A DNA stretch of 64,000 nucleotides from an uncultured Porphyromonadaceae bacterium (GCA_900542765.1 UQOX01000012.1:4488-68487), one strand, 5' to 3'; positions 1 to 9,020 are shown, counted from the stretch's first letter. The notes: a model not told the origin generated them from the sequence alone. Made by a program: numbers and translations.

Positions 1-71
1 TCATAAACATGACACCCTTTTCCCTGCACGACATTGATGTCGAAGAGAGGATATACATCAAATAATTTCAT
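1..71 (-). CDS. argD: Acetylornithine (or succinylornithine) aminotransferase, N-terminal fragment
   Basis: Only the first codons are inside the window: reading the minus strand from the ATG at 71 gives MKLFDVYPLFDINVVQGKG, the typical start of the ArgD family of PLP-dependent aminotransferases. It begins 22 bases after the argC stop, so it should be the next gene of the arginine operon, converting N-acyl-glutamate semialdehyde to N-acyl-ornithine. The catalytic lysine lies outside the window. Identity rests on the N-terminal match and on context. Confidence 0.8.
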   Translation of the reverse strand, partial: MKLFDVYPLFDINVVQGKGCHVY

Positions 72-93
72 AATCGCACGTTTTAATGTTCGG

Positions 94-1062
94 TCAGAAG
101 GCCGACGGTTTGAGTTTGAGACCGGCCACCTCGGTGAGGCCGAAAAGCAGGTTCATATTATGCACGGCCTGCCCCGACGCACCTTTGAGCAAATTGTCGA
201 TAGCGGTGAGGATAAGCAGTTTGTCGCCATGCTTTTCGAGATGAATCAGGCACTTGTTGGTATTGACGACCTGTTTCAGGTCGAGATTGGCATCGGTCAC
301 GAAGGTAAACGAATGGTCGTCGTAATACTCCTCATACAAGCGGCGTATCACGGAGAGTTCGACAGGGCAGTCGGTATACATCGAGGCAAAGATACCGCGG
401 GCAAAGTCACCTCGCACGGGAATGAAGTTGAGGTCGGTCGAGAAACTCTGCTGCAACCGGGAGAGGCTCTGGCGTATCTCGGGCAGGTGCTGGTGGGTAA
501 ACGGCTTATACACCGACAGGTTGTTGTTGCGCCAACTGAAATGCGACGTCGCCGAGGGCTTCTGCCCGGCACCGGTGCTTCCGGTGATGGCGGTGATGTG
601 CACGGGATTGTTGAGCAGCAGATTCTTGGCCAACGGCAGAAGTCCCAACTGTATGGCGGTGGCAAAGCAACCGGGATTGGCAATGTGGCGGGCACGAATG
701 ATGCGTTTGCGGTTCAACTCGGGAAGACCGTAAACAAAATCATGTTCCTCGCTCTCGATGCGATAATCCATCGAGAGGTCGACCACGCGCAACGCTTCGG
801 GCAACGTGTGCGACTCCATGAACTTGCGAGTGTCGCCGTGCGCGGTGCAGAAGAAAAGGCAGTCGATGGCGTCGAGCGGGAGCTCATCGGTAAAGACCAG
901 ATCGGTCTCGCCATAAAGGCCGCTGTGCACATCGGTAATGCGGTTTCCGGCATTGCTGGCGCTGTTTACAAAGATAATCTCCACATCGGGGTGGTTGAGG
1001 AGCAATCGCAACAACTCGCCTGCGGTGTATCCGGCACCGCCTATGATTCCTACTTTTATCAT
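94..1062 (-). CDS. argC: N-acetyl-gamma-glutamyl-phosphate reductase
   Basis: A 322-residue NADPH-dependent reductase that makes N-acyl-glutamate semialdehyde, the third step of arginine synthesis. The start at 1062 gives MIKVGIIGGAGYTAGEL, the Rossmann GxxGxxG loop at the very N-terminus; an upstream in-frame ATG at 1086 would add eight residues not expected in the family. The conserved block around NPGCFAT contains the catalytic cysteine. Transcribed after argG and a PspC-domain gene, and followed by argD. In Bacteroides relatives the acyl group can be succinyl rather than acetyl; the sequence does not settle which is used. Confidence 0.95.
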   Translation of the reverse strand: MIKVGIIGGAGYTAGELLRLLLNHPDVEIIFVNSASNAGNRITDVHSGLYGETDLVFTDELPLDAIDCLFFCTAHGDTRKFMESHTLPEALRVVDLSMDYRIESEEHDFVYGLPELNRKRIIRARHIANPGCFATAIQLGLLPLAKNLLLNNPVHITAITGSTGAGQKPSATSHFSWRNNNLSVYKPFTHQHLPEIRQSLSRLQQSFSTDLNFIPVRGDFARGIFASMYTDCPVELSVIRRLYEEYYDDHSFTFVTDANLDLKQVVNTNKCLIHLEKHGDKLLILTAIDNLLKGASGQAVHNMNLLFGLTEVAGLKLKPSAF

Positions 1063-1090
1063 AAAAACATTTTTTATTCCCCACACCGTC

Positions 1091-1288
1091 TTACCGGGGC
1101 GAGGCAGGGATTACAAAGATTAAACAGACATAGAGCAAAAGGCCCACAAACACGGTGAAGAGCGAGAGCACCACATAGGCGACACGCACCAACGTGGGGT
1201 CGACGTCGAAATATTCGCCCAAGCCGCCGCAGACACCGGCAACAATCCGGTTGTCGGTCGAGCGATAAAGTTTTTTCACCGGCGGCAT
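1091..1288 (-). CDS. Small PspC-domain membrane protein
   Basis: A 65-residue protein made almost entirely of one PspC domain: a basic N-terminus, the GVCGGLGEYF motif around residues 18-27, and a hydrophobic segment at about residues 36-60. Short PspC proteins are inner-membrane proteins linked to envelope stress in other bacteria. It starts 3 bases after argG stops and ends 28 bases before argC starts, so it is co-transcribed with arginine genes without an obvious metabolic link. The family call is good; the function here is unknown. Confidence 0.85.
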   Translation of the reverse strand: MPPVKKLYRSTDNRIVAGVCGGLGEYFDVDPTLVRVAYVVLSLFTVFVGLLLYVCLIFVIPASPR

Positions 1289-1291
1289 GGT

Positions 1292-2497
1292 TCAGAGCTC
1301 CTCGTCTTTGTGGTTGGCATAATATACCCGCAGCGGGGTGGAAGTCACCTTGATGAAACCTTTGGCGTCTTCGGCCGTCCAGCCCTTCTGCATCTCGCCA
1401 TACTCGCCGAACTTGGTCTTTACCAAGTCGTCTTTCGAGTCGACGCCCACGGTCGAGAACGAGAGGGGACGCAGTTCGAGAATGACCGTACCGTTGACAT
1501 TGCGTTGCGAACTTTGCAACATGGCCTCGATGTCGCGCATGACCGGTTCGAGATATTGGCTCTCGTGCAAGAACATGCCATACCAGTTGGCCACCTGGTC
1601 TTTCCAGTACTGTTGCCACTTGCTGAGGGTGTATTTTTCGAGGAAGCGGTGTGCTCCGATGATGAGCATGGGTGCGGCAGCCTCGAAGCCCACACGGCCC
1701 TTGATGCCGATGATGGTGTCGCCCACATGCATGTCGCGGCCGATACCGTAGGCCGAGCCGATTTCCTCGACTTTCTGAATGGCCTTTATGGGGTCGTCAT
1801 AGGTCTCGCCGTTGACGCCGCAAAGCTCGCCGTTCTTGAATTCGAGACGCAACTCTTCGCTGCCGGTCTTGGTGACTTGTTTGAGGTAGGCGCTCTCGGG
1901 CAATCCCTGTTTCGAGTCGAGTATCTCGCCGCCGCAAATCGAGGTGCCCCACAGACCTACGTTGTAGGAGTATTTGAGTTTGGTCCAGTCGGCCGCAAAA
2001 CCGTGCTGGTTGAGGTAGTCGATTTCATACTGGCGGGTAAGGGCCATGTCGCGCGTGAGGGTGATGATTTCGACACCGGGCGTGAGCACAAGGAATGTCA
2101 TGTCGAAACGTATCTGGTCGTTACCGGCTCCGGTCGAACCGTGTGCAATGGCGTCGGCACCGATTTCCTTGGCGTAACGGGCGATGGCCAGTGCCTGGAA
2201 GATGCGCTCCGAACTTACCGAGATGGGATAGGTGCCGTTGCGCAGCACGTTTCCGAAGACCATGTATTTAAGGCTCTTCTCGTAATACTCCTGTGTGACA
2301 TCGAGAGTGACATATTTGACGGCGCCCAGCTTATAGGCGTTTTCTTCGTTTTGCTTCAATTGCTCGGCACTGAAACCTCCGGTGTTGGCACAAGCGGCAT
2401 ATACTTCATAGCCTTTTTCCTTGGCCAGATACATGACGGTAAACGAGGTGTCCAATCCGCCGCTGAAAGCGACGACAACTTTCTTTTTCTTTTCCAT
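1292..2497 (-). CDS. argG: Argininosuccinate synthase
   Basis: A 401-residue enzyme joining citrulline and aspartate with ATP hydrolysis to AMP. The PP-loop AFSGGLDTSF lies at about residues 9-18, and STGAGNDQIRF and the SICGGE block match the family. Full length for the family. It starts 14 bases after the acetyltransferase gene and is followed within 3 bases by the PspC gene, so it is part of the argR-led arginine operon. Confidence 0.96.
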   Translation of the reverse strand: MEKKKKVVVAFSGGLDTSFTVMYLAKEKGYEVYAACANTGGFSAEQLKQNEENAYKLGAVKYVTLDVTQEYYEKSLKYMVFGNVLRNGTYPISVSSERIFQALAIARYAKEIGADAIAHGSTGAGNDQIRFDMTFLVLTPGVEIITLTRDMALTRQYEIDYLNQHGFAADWTKLKYSYNVGLWGTSICGGEILDSKQGLPESAYLKQVTKTGSEELRLEFKNGELCGVNGETYDDPIKAIQKVEEIGSAYGIGRDMHVGDTIIGIKGRVGFEAAAPMLIIGAHRFLEKYTLSKWQQYWKDQVANWYGMFLHESQYLEPVMRDIEAMLQSSQRNVNGTVILELRPLSFSTVGVDSKDDLVKTKFGEYGEMQKGWTAEDAKGFIKVTSTPLRVYYANHKDEEL

Positions 2498-2511
2498 ATT
2501 TCGATTTTTAT

Positions 2512-3087
2512 TTATTCTTCGTGGTGGTGATGATGTTCTTTCTCCTGATGGGCCTTGGGGTCATAAAGCATGGCGGTGCAGATGCAGAATTTGCGGTTTT
2601 TCGCCACGAGAATGTCGTGGTTGATGCACCCTTCGCAACCGCGCCAGAAGGCTTCGTCGTCGGTGAGCTCGTTGAAGGTGACGGGCACATAGCCCAACTC
2701 GGTATTCATCTTCATGACGGCGGCACCGCTGGTGAGCGAGAATATTTTTGCCCACGGCCATCGCAAACGGGCCAACTGGAAAGAAGCCTGCTTGATGCGC
2801 TTGGCCAAGCCGAGCCCGCGATATTTGGGGTGAACGATGAGTCCCGAGGTGGCCACATATTGCTTGTTGCCCCACGACTCGATATAGGTAAATCCCGCAA
2901 AGTCATCTCCGCACAAGGCGATGATGGCTTTTCCCTCTTTCATCTTCTGGGCCACATACTCGTGCGTGCGCTCGGCAATGCCGGTTCCACGCACTTTGGC
3001 AGCCTCTCTGATGGTGTCGAGTATCGTATCGACATACACCTCATGGGAGGCATCGGCAACCATCACTTCAATATCCTGAGATTCCAT
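2512..3087 (-). CDS. GNAT-family N-acetyltransferase of the arginine operon, histidine-rich tail
   Basis: A 191-residue protein with a GNAT core: the acetyl-CoA loop is seen at HPKYRGLGLAKR, followed by a hydrophobic helix. It sits between argR and argG, and no other gene for acylating glutamate is in this operon, so it may perform the first step (glutamate N-acetyl- or N-succinyltransferase); that is inference from position. A CxxC pair (CEGC) and further cysteines near the C-terminus and a natural HHHHH run in the last 14 residues suggest metal binding. Start chosen at the only N-terminal ATG, directly behind argR. Confidence 0.8.
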   Translation of the reverse strand: MESQDIEVMVADASHEVYVDTILDTIREAAKVRGTGIAERTHEYVAQKMKEGKAIIALCGDDFAGFTYIESWGNKQYVATSGLIVHPKYRGLGLAKRIKQASFQLARLRWPWAKIFSLTSGAAVMKMNTELGYVPVTFNELTDDEAFWRGCEGCINHDILVAKNRKFCICTAMLYDPKAHQEKEHHHHHEE

Positions 3088-3116
3088 TTTTAATTTTGAA
3101 TAAGTCGAATGTATTT

Positions 3117-3596
3117 TTATAACTGAATATTCGGTATCACTATGCGCAATGCCTCAACGGCTTTTTCGGGGGTCACCCCTTCGCGCAGGATAAGCAACAC
3201 GGTGTCGTCACCGGCGAGGGTTCCCAACAACTCGGGCAGCGTGTGCGCGTCGATATCGGAGGCCGTGCTGCCAGCATAGCCGGGGCGGGTCTTTATAACT
3301 GCCATGTTGCCCGAAAAAGAGATGGAGAGAAAACCGTTGGAAGCAGCCAATGAGCCTCCTCGTGTAATCCTGGGGCGACGCGACAACCCGGCCAACTCGG
3401 GAAGAATATACTGGTATCCGCCGGCCGGCAAAGACACTTTCACGATTTGTAACTGCTTCAAGTCGCGCGACAAAGTGGCTTGCGTCAAGTCAAACCCTTG
3501 CTCACGCAAGCGCTGCAAAAGTTCTTCTTGTCCACCCACACGATTGGCACTCACAATCGATTTTATAGCTTCCAATCTATTGACTTTGTCTTTCAT
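3117..3596 (-). CDS. argR: Arginine repressor
   Basis: A 159-residue ArgR: N-terminal winged helix with the recognition motif TQATLSRDLKQL, then a C-terminal arginine-binding oligomerisation domain. It leads the arginine operon and should repress it when arginine is plentiful. The start at 3596 gives MKDKVNRLEAIK, as in relatives; ATG at 3605 is also possible. A -7 element, TATATTTG on the minus strand at 3624-3631, lies 27 bases upstream. The ARG-box operator could not be defined with confidence by eye. Confidence 0.93.
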   Translation of the reverse strand: MKDKVNRLEAIKSIVSANRVGGQEELLQRLREQGFDLTQATLSRDLKQLQIVKVSLPAGGYQYILPELAGLSRRPRITRGGSLAASNGFLSISFSGNMAVIKTRPGYAGSTASDIDAHTLPELLGTLAGDDTVLLILREGVTPEKAVEALRIVIPNIQL

Positions 3597-3623
3597 ATCG
3601 TGCATATTTATTCTTTGAGGCGG

Positions 3624-3631
3624 CAAATATA
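3624..3631 (-). promoter_or_regulatory. Bacteroidota -7 promoter element upstream of argR
   Basis: On the minus strand the sequence is TATATTTG, a match to TAnnTTTG, 27 bases before the chosen argR start. No perfect -33 TTTG was seen. Confidence 0.6.
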
Positions 3632-3869
3632 CGCATAAAAATTTATCTCAATGCATTTTTCCCTATTTTTTAATAAAATATTTATCTCCCTCCTTGCACT
3701 TAGGCCATACACAGCTCTTTTTCAAGTCGTTGAAAAAATCATATAACGAATTTTTATTATATGCGTCGCGCATTTTTATGCACACACGACATCACTCGGC
3801 AACAAGGGCGGAAGCAAGTTCCCGGGCAAAACGGGAATCGGAACTCAAAAGGCGGAAACGCAAGGGCAT

Positions 3870-4652
3870 TCAATCACAGAGCGCCGCGACGGCAGGCATG
3901 GCACGATAGGCCGTCTGGTCACAAGTACAAGGGACAACCGACGTGTAACCCCGCGCCAGGAAATACTCGTCGGTATCCTCGGCATCGGGCTCGGTATTGA
4001 CAAAATGGCCGGTAAGGAAATAGCCTTCCCGCCCATCGCGGCCGGCCCGCCACTCATACTCTTCGGTCCAGTACCCGGGAGCCTGCCGGCACACCCGCAA
4101 CCCGAGGGAAGGCTGCGTCGGGAAATTGACATTCAGGCACACCGACTCGGGCAGCCCCACCCGCAAAACGCGAGCCACCACCTGGCGCACCTGGTCGCGG
4201 CAGGAAGAGAAATCGGCATCGGGGTCGTGCGAAAGCGAAGAGAACCCCACAGAGGGGATTCCCACGACACACCCTTCGAGCACGGCACCCATCGTTCCGG
4301 AATAGAAGATGCTGATGCCCGAATTGGAGCCATGGTTGATGCCCGACAGGATAATATCGGGGCGCCACTCGGGAAAAACATGCAACGAAAGTTTCACGCA
4401 ATCGACCGGCGTACCGTTGCAGGAATAACACTCCGCGCCCAAAACCGGAGCGACCGGCTGCAACGTCAGCGGTACCCCCGAGGTAATCGCCCCGGACTGT
4501 CCCGAACGATGAGAGTCGGGAGCCACGACACGCACCCGACCCATGTCGGCAACGCAAGAGAGTAAAAAACGCAAACCTTTGGCCCCGATACCATCGTCAT
4601 TGGTGATGAGTATGCGGGGCAGGGTCTTGGCAGGAGAATCGACAGAAGACAT
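3870..4652 (-). CDS. surE: 5'-nucleotidase / 3'-nucleotidase SurE
   Basis: A 260-residue SurE phosphatase acting on nucleoside monophosphates. The metal-binding ITNDDG motif is near residue 17, followed by DSHRSGQSG, SGINHGSN and SGTMGA blocks typical of the family. The start at 4652 (MSSVDSPAK) was chosen because the longer reading frame up to 4868 runs through the promoter and encodes no family sequence. Single gene, with its own -7 element. C-terminal residues are slightly cysteine-rich. Confidence 0.94.
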   Translation of the reverse strand: MSSVDSPAKTLPRILITNDDGIGAKGLRFLLSCVADMGRVRVVAPDSHRSGQSGAITSGVPLTLQPVAPVLGAECYSCNGTPVDCVKLSLHVFPEWRPDIILSGINHGSNSGISIFYSGTMGAVLEGCVVGIPSVGFSSLSHDPDADFSSCRDQVRQVVARVLRVGLPESVCLNVNFPTQPSLGLRVCRQAPGYWTEEYEWRAGRDGREGYFLTGHFVNTEPDAEDTDEYFLARGYTSVVPCTCDQTAYRAMPAVAALCD

Positions 4653-4675
4653 AATCTCGATAATTTTTGCGAGAA

Positions 4676-4683
4676 CAAAGATA
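4676..4683 (-). promoter_or_regulatory. -7 promoter element for surE
   Basis: TATCTTTG on the minus strand, 23 bases before the surE start; supports the short start at 4652. Confidence 0.65.
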
Positions 4684-4782
4684 GACAAAAATCGACCTGC
4701 AAGCAACCCCCAAAGGGGAGCCATGCCGGCGACATAATTGCTAAATATAGATAAAAGCCTATCTATCTTCACCGTAAATTCG

Positions 4783-4790
4783 TATCTTTG
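4783..4790 (+). promoter_or_regulatory. -7 promoter element upstream of parA
   Basis: TATCTTTG on the plus strand. It is the only good TAnnTTTG match ahead of parA and implies a leader of roughly 180 bases. Confidence 0.5.
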
Positions 4791-4974
4791 CCCAAATGAC
4801 ATATCGCTGCCGACCCCGACACGGTGCCGGCAGCGAACCCCAGCCTCGCCTCCCGGCCCGGGTCGCATTTTTTCAACAGCCGAAGCGACTTATCAACACC
4901 GGCGCCAATAATCGGACGAAAGAGGCACATACGCAAAGAAAAAAAGAGTTTCTTTGTTTGGTAAAAAGTTCATT

Positions 4975-5748
4975 ATGGGTAAAATCATTGCAATAGCCAA
5001 CCAAAAAGGTGGCGTAGGGAAAACCACGACAACCATCAACTTGGCGGCATCATTGGCTGCCTTGGACCGGAAAATACTGCTCATCGACGCCGACCCGCAA
5101 GCCAATGCCTCGTCGGGACTGGGCGTAGACATCACGCAGAAAAACATCTCGATATATGAGTGCCTCATCGGCGAAGCCTCCCTGCGCGAAGCCATCGACT
5201 CGACCTGCGTGGCAGGGCTCGACATCGTGTGTTCGCACATCGACCTGGTAGGCGCCGAGCTCGAATTGCTCAATGCCCCCAACCGCGAACGCATCTTGCT
5301 GCACCTCATCGAAGAGGTCAAGAGCGAATATGACTACATACTCATCGACTGCTCTCCCTCGCTGGGGCTCATCACGGTCAATTCGCTTACGGCCGCCGAC
5401 TCGGTCATCATACCCGTGCAGGCCGAATACTTCGCGCTCGAAGGCATCAGCAAATTGCTCAACACGATAAAGCTCATCAAGTCGCGGCTCAACCCCGACC
5501 TCGAAATCGAAGGCTTCCTGCTCACCATGTATGACTCGCGCCTGCGGCTCGGCAACCAAATCTACGAAGAGCTGAAAAAGCACTTCCGCGAACTGGTCTT
5601 CGACACCGTCATACAACGCAACATCAAACTGAGCGAAGCCCCCAGCCACGGCATACCGGCGCTCATGTACGACCCCAACTCCAAAGGCGCCCTCAACCAC
5701 CTGCAACTCGCCAAGGAGCTCATCAAACGCGAAAAGAAATCGAAATAA
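4975..5748 (+). CDS. parA: Chromosome partitioning ATPase ParA / Soj
   Basis: A 257-residue ParA ATPase that drives segregation of ParB-parS complexes over the nucleoid. The deviant Walker A box KGGVGKTT is at residues 11-18, Walker A' LLIDADPQ at about 41, and Walker B ILIDCSPS at about 121. The ATG at 4975 puts the Walker box where the family has it; a TTG seven codons upstream is not needed. parB follows 42 bases later. Length and lack of an N-terminal extension fit the chromosomal (not plasmid) class. Confidence 0.95.
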   Translation: MGKIIAIANQKGGVGKTTTTINLAASLAALDRKILLIDADPQANASSGLGVDITQKNISIYECLIGEASLREAIDSTCVAGLDIVCSHIDLVGAELELLNAPNRERILLHLIEEVKSEYDYILIDCSPSLGLITVNSLTAADSVIIPVQAEYFALEGISKLLNTIKLIKSRLNPDLEIEGFLLTMYDSRLRLGNQIYEELKKHFRELVFDTVIQRNIKLSEAPSHGIPALMYDPNSKGALNHLQLAKELIKREKKSK

Positions 5749-5790
5749 CCATTCGGGGTGGTAAAACCCAAAAGAGAGAAAGAATCACAT

Positions 5791-6669
5791 ATGACGACCA
5801 TCAAACGAAATGCCCTCGGCCGGGGTCTCGACGCCCTCATCACCATGGACGACGTGAAAACCGGAGGGTCATCATCGATCAACGAAATAAAACTGTCCCT
5901 CATCAAGCCCAACCCGGGACAACCGCGGCAGGAATTCGACGAAGCCTCGCTCAACGAGCTGGCCGCATCGATACGCGAAATCGGTATCATACAGCCCATC
6001 ACCCTGCGTCAGATGCCCGACGACAGCTATCAAATCATCTCGGGCGAACGCCGATACCGGGCCTCCCTGCTGGCCGGGCTCGAAACCATACCGGCCTATG
6101 TGCGCACCGTCGAAGACGAGACCGTGATGGAAATGGCTCTCATCGAGAACATTCAGCGCGAAGACCTCAACCCCGTTGAAATCGCCCTGACGTTCCAGAA
6201 ACTCATCGAGCAATACCACCTCACCCAAGACCGGCTGAGCGAACGCGTAGGCAAAAAACGCGCCACCATCGCCAACTACCTGAGGCTGTTGAAACTGCCG
6301 GCCGAGATACAAATCGGGCTGAAAAACAAGCAAATCGACATGGGACACGCCCGCGCCCTCCTCTCGGTCGACAACCCCGCGCAGCAACTGCGGCTCTATG
6401 AGCAAATACAAGAACACGGGTACTCGGTGCGGAAGGTGGAGGAGTTGGCCAAAGAGATGAACACCCCCCAAGCCCCCATCGCCGGGCAAGAAGAAAAGCC
6501 GGTCACGAACAACGAAGGCTACGACATATTGCGCCGTCACCTCTCCGACTTTTTCAAAGCCCCGGTGCAATTCACCTGCAACGCCAAAGGAAAAGGGAAA
6601 ATCTCTATTCCGTTTAAAAACGAAGAAGAATTGGAGCGACTCATCGCCCTCTTCGACAAACTGAAATAA
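5791..6669 (+). CDS. parB: Chromosome partitioning protein ParB / Spo0J
   Basis: A 292-residue ParB. The N-terminal CTP-binding domain has the GERRYRAS motif at about residue 84 and IENIQREDLNPVE after it; a central helix-turn-helix domain (ERVGKKRATIANYLRLL) binds parS; a C-terminal dimerisation segment follows a short linker. The ATG at 5791 is preferred over a GTG at 5758 because MTTIKRNALGRGLDALI is the canonical ParB beginning. No parS site could be found by eye. Co-transcribed with parA and the genes that follow. Confidence 0.95.
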   Translation: MTTIKRNALGRGLDALITMDDVKTGGSSSINEIKLSLIKPNPGQPRQEFDEASLNELAASIREIGIIQPITLRQMPDDSYQIISGERRYRASLLAGLETIPAYVRTVEDETVMEMALIENIQREDLNPVEIALTFQKLIEQYHLTQDRLSERVGKKRATIANYLRLLKLPAEIQIGLKNKQIDMGHARALLSVDNPAQQLRLYEQIQEHGYSVRKVEELAKEMNTPQAPIAGQEEKPVTNNEGYDILRRHLSDFFKAPVQFTCNAKGKGKISIPFKNEEELERLIALFDKLK

Positions 6670-6672
6670 AAC

Positions 6673-7410
6673 TTGAACCGGAAACCGTTTCTCCCGCATA
6701 GCCTGAGGCTCATCGTTCTCATCACGGCAAGCCTCCTGACACTACCATCGGTTGCACAAGTGGCACCGGGCGACACCCTTATCGCCCGACCCGACAGCAG
6801 CACGGCCGGGATTGCACAACCCGCCGTCCAGTCGGCCGAAACGATTTACTACTACCGCATCGAAGATGTCACCCCGCAACAGGCCGCACTCCCCGACACC
6901 ACCCTGTTCAGCCCCGACCCGGTAAAGGCCGTGTGGTACTCGGCACTCTGCCCGGGGCTGGGACAAATCTACAACCGCAGTTACTGGAAGTTGCCCATTC
7001 TCGTCGGCGGTTACCTGGGGCTCATCTACGCCACCAACTGGAACGCCCGCTATTACAGCGACTACTCCACCGCCTACCGCGATGCCATGGACAATGACCC
7101 CAACACCAACAGCTTCATCAACTTCCTGGCCTACAACCGGCGCAACGACCCCGAGTGGATTGCCGCCAACATGGCGTGGCTGCAAAGTGCCATGAAACGC
7201 AAGAAAGACTATTACCGCAAATACCGCGACCTGTGCATCATCTCGATGATAGGCGTCTACTTCGTCGCCATGATCGAAGCCTATGTCGATGCACACCTCT
7301 ACAACTTCGACATCTCCGACAACCTGTCTATGAAAGTAACGCCCACGGTCATAGAGCCGGCCCGATATTCGACCGGCTCTATCGGATTCCAGTGTGCCAT
7401 CACATTTTAA
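6673..7410 (+). CDS. DUF5683 domain membrane protein
   Basis: A 245-residue protein of the Bacteroidota DUF5683 family. Residues 1-29 look like a signal peptide; the conserved core contains SALCPGLGQIYNRSYWKLP followed by hydrophobic segments (about residues 110-125 and 190-215). The start is a TTG, three bases after the parB stop and in the same frame; no ATG is available until well inside the domain, so the unusual start looks real. Function unknown; it is regularly found between parB and an mltD-like gene in this order. Confidence 0.85.
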   Translation: MNRKPFLPHSLRLIVLITASLLTLPSVAQVAPGDTLIARPDSSTAGIAQPAVQSAETIYYYRIEDVTPQQAALPDTTLFSPDPVKAVWYSALCPGLGQIYNRSYWKLPILVGGYLGLIYATNWNARYYSDYSTAYRDAMDNDPNTNSFINFLAYNRRNDPEWIAANMAWLQSAMKRKKDYYRKYRDLCIISMIGVYFVAMIEAYVDAHLYNFDISDNLSMKVTPTVIEPARYSTGSIGFQCAITF

Positions 7411-7424
7411 AAGAAGAAACTCCC

Positions 7425-9020
7425 ATGAACAAGATTCTTGCCATACTGCTGTGCCTCGCATTTTTCCTTCCCGTAACAGCCTCGGCCGCCAAACGGAAAA
7501 AAGACAAAAAACAAAATAAAATCGAAATCCCGGCCGATACACTTGTCGCAGCAACCCGTCATGACACCACTCTCGCAGCGGTCGACACCCTGAAACAAAG
7601 CCCCGCCAAACAACCATCGGTAACCGCGCCTCACAAACTGACCGCCAAAGACACCATCACCGACAACGACATCGTCCTTCCCGAAGGTCTGAGTAGCGGT
7701 GTCGACACCCTCATCAGTGCCGAAGTCGACAACCTGCAACCCCCAGTCAACCGGCACGGCGGCAACATCGACTACCCCGACGAAGTCTACATCGAACGGC
7801 TCAGCGCCCTCCCCGCCGTCATCGAACTGCCCTACAACAGCGTGGTCAAAGGCTACATCTCGCTCTACACCGAGAAACGCCGGGAACTGGTCGAGAAACT
7901 ACTCGCCCTGAACCGTTATTACGAACCCATTTTCGAGCGTGAACTCGACAAGATGGGACTTCCGCTCGAATTGAAATACCTGCCCGTCATCGAGTCGGCA
8001 CTGCGACCCAACGCCGTCTCGCCGGTCGGAGCCACCGGTCTGTGGCAATTCATGATAGGCACCGCCCGCATGATGGGGCTCGAAGTCAACAGTGTCGTCG
8101 ACGAACGTCGTGACCCGCTCAAATCGACCCAACAGGCCCTCCGTTACCTGCTGCAACTGCACGACAACTTCGGCGACTGGACCCTCGCCATCGCCGCCTA
8201 CAACTGCGGTCCGGGCAACGTAAACAAAGCCATTCGCCGTTCGGGCGGGAAACGCGACTATTGGGACATCTACCCCTATCTGCCCCGCGAAACCCGCGGA
8301 TACGTCCCCGCCTTCATCGCGGCCAACTACATCATGAACTACTACGACAAGCACAACATACAGCCGGGAGAGATAGAACTACCGGCCGAGACCGACACCG
8401 TGTGGGTATCGAAACGGTTGCACTTCAAACAGATAGCCGATGTCATCGGCATCGAGGTGAGCGAACTGCGGCAACTCAACCCCCAATACCGCCGCGATGT
8501 CGTCCCGGCGACCGACAAGCACCCCTACACCCTCATCTTGCCCCAAGAGACGGCCTATGCCTATGTCGAGAACGAAGATTCCATCAGCAAACACCAGTCC
8601 GAACTCTATGCCCGCCGCATCACCGCCGAACTGGCCAAAGCATCGGCGTCGCCCGTGCAAGGATACCACCGGGTGCGTTCGGGTGAGAACCTCTCGGTCA
8701 TCGCCCACCGGTACCGCACCAGCGTAGCCAACCTGAAAAAATGGAACAACCTGAAAAGCAACAACATCTACCCCGGCATGCGACTGGCCGTGAGTGCCGC
8801 CTACGCCAAGAACCGTTCCACGGCATCAACCACTACGACCCAAACCACCCGCAAAGCCGAGACATGGACTCAAAACGGCGTGCGCTATTACAAAGTAAGA
8901 GAAGGTGACAGCCTGTGGGAAATCTCCCGGCAATTCGGCACCACGGTACAGGCCCTGAAAAACAGCAACAACCTGAGTTCAAACAACCTGAAACCGGGTC
9001 AAACCCTCCGAATTCCCTAA
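7425..9020 (+). CDS. mltD: Membrane-bound lytic murein transglycosylase with two LysM domains
   Basis: A 531-residue periplasmic/outer-envelope enzyme cleaving peptidoglycan to 1,6-anhydro products. Residues 1-21 are a signal peptide; a low-complexity region follows; the SLT domain has catalytic E190 in the block ESALRPNAVSPVGATGLWQ and the later AYNCGPGNVNKAI motif. Two LysM repeats lie at about residues 412-455 and 487-531. The ATG at 7425 gives a clean signal peptide; a longer frame from 7155 overlaps the previous gene. Last gene of the parAB operon. Confidence 0.93.
   Translation: MNKILAILLCLAFFLPVTASAAKRKKDKKQNKIEIPADTLVAATRHDTTLAAVDTLKQSPAKQPSVTAPHKLTAKDTITDNDIVLPEGLSSGVDTLISAEVDNLQPPVNRHGGNIDYPDEVYIERLSALPAVIELPYNSVVKGYISLYTEKRRELVEKLLALNRYYEPIFERELDKMGLPLELKYLPVIESALRPNAVSPVGATGLWQFMIGTARMMGLEVNSVVDERRDPLKSTQQALRYLLQLHDNFGDWTLAIAAYNCGPGNVNKAIRRSGGKRDYWDIYPYLPRETRGYVPAFIAANYIMNYYDKHNIQPGEIELPAETDTVWVSKRLHFKQIADVIGIEVSELRQLNPQYRRDVVPATDKHPYTLILPQETAYAYVENEDSISKHQSELYARRITAELAKASASPVQGYHRVRSGENLSVIAHRYRTSVANLKKWNNLKSNNIYPGMRLAVSAAYAKNRSTASTTTTQTTRKAETWTQNGVRYYKVREGDSLWEISRQFGTTVQALKNSNNLSSNNLKPGQTLRIP

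Larger units (their letters stand above)
4653..4974. other. Divergent intergenic region between surE and parA
   Basis: About 320 bases holding the minus-strand surE promoter (4676-4683) and a plus-strand -7 element (4783-4790). The latter lies about 185 bases before the parA ATG, which implies a long leader or a second, unseen promoter nearer the gene. A 66-codon plus-strand reading frame here has biased composition and no recognisable family; it is not called. Confidence 0.5.
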
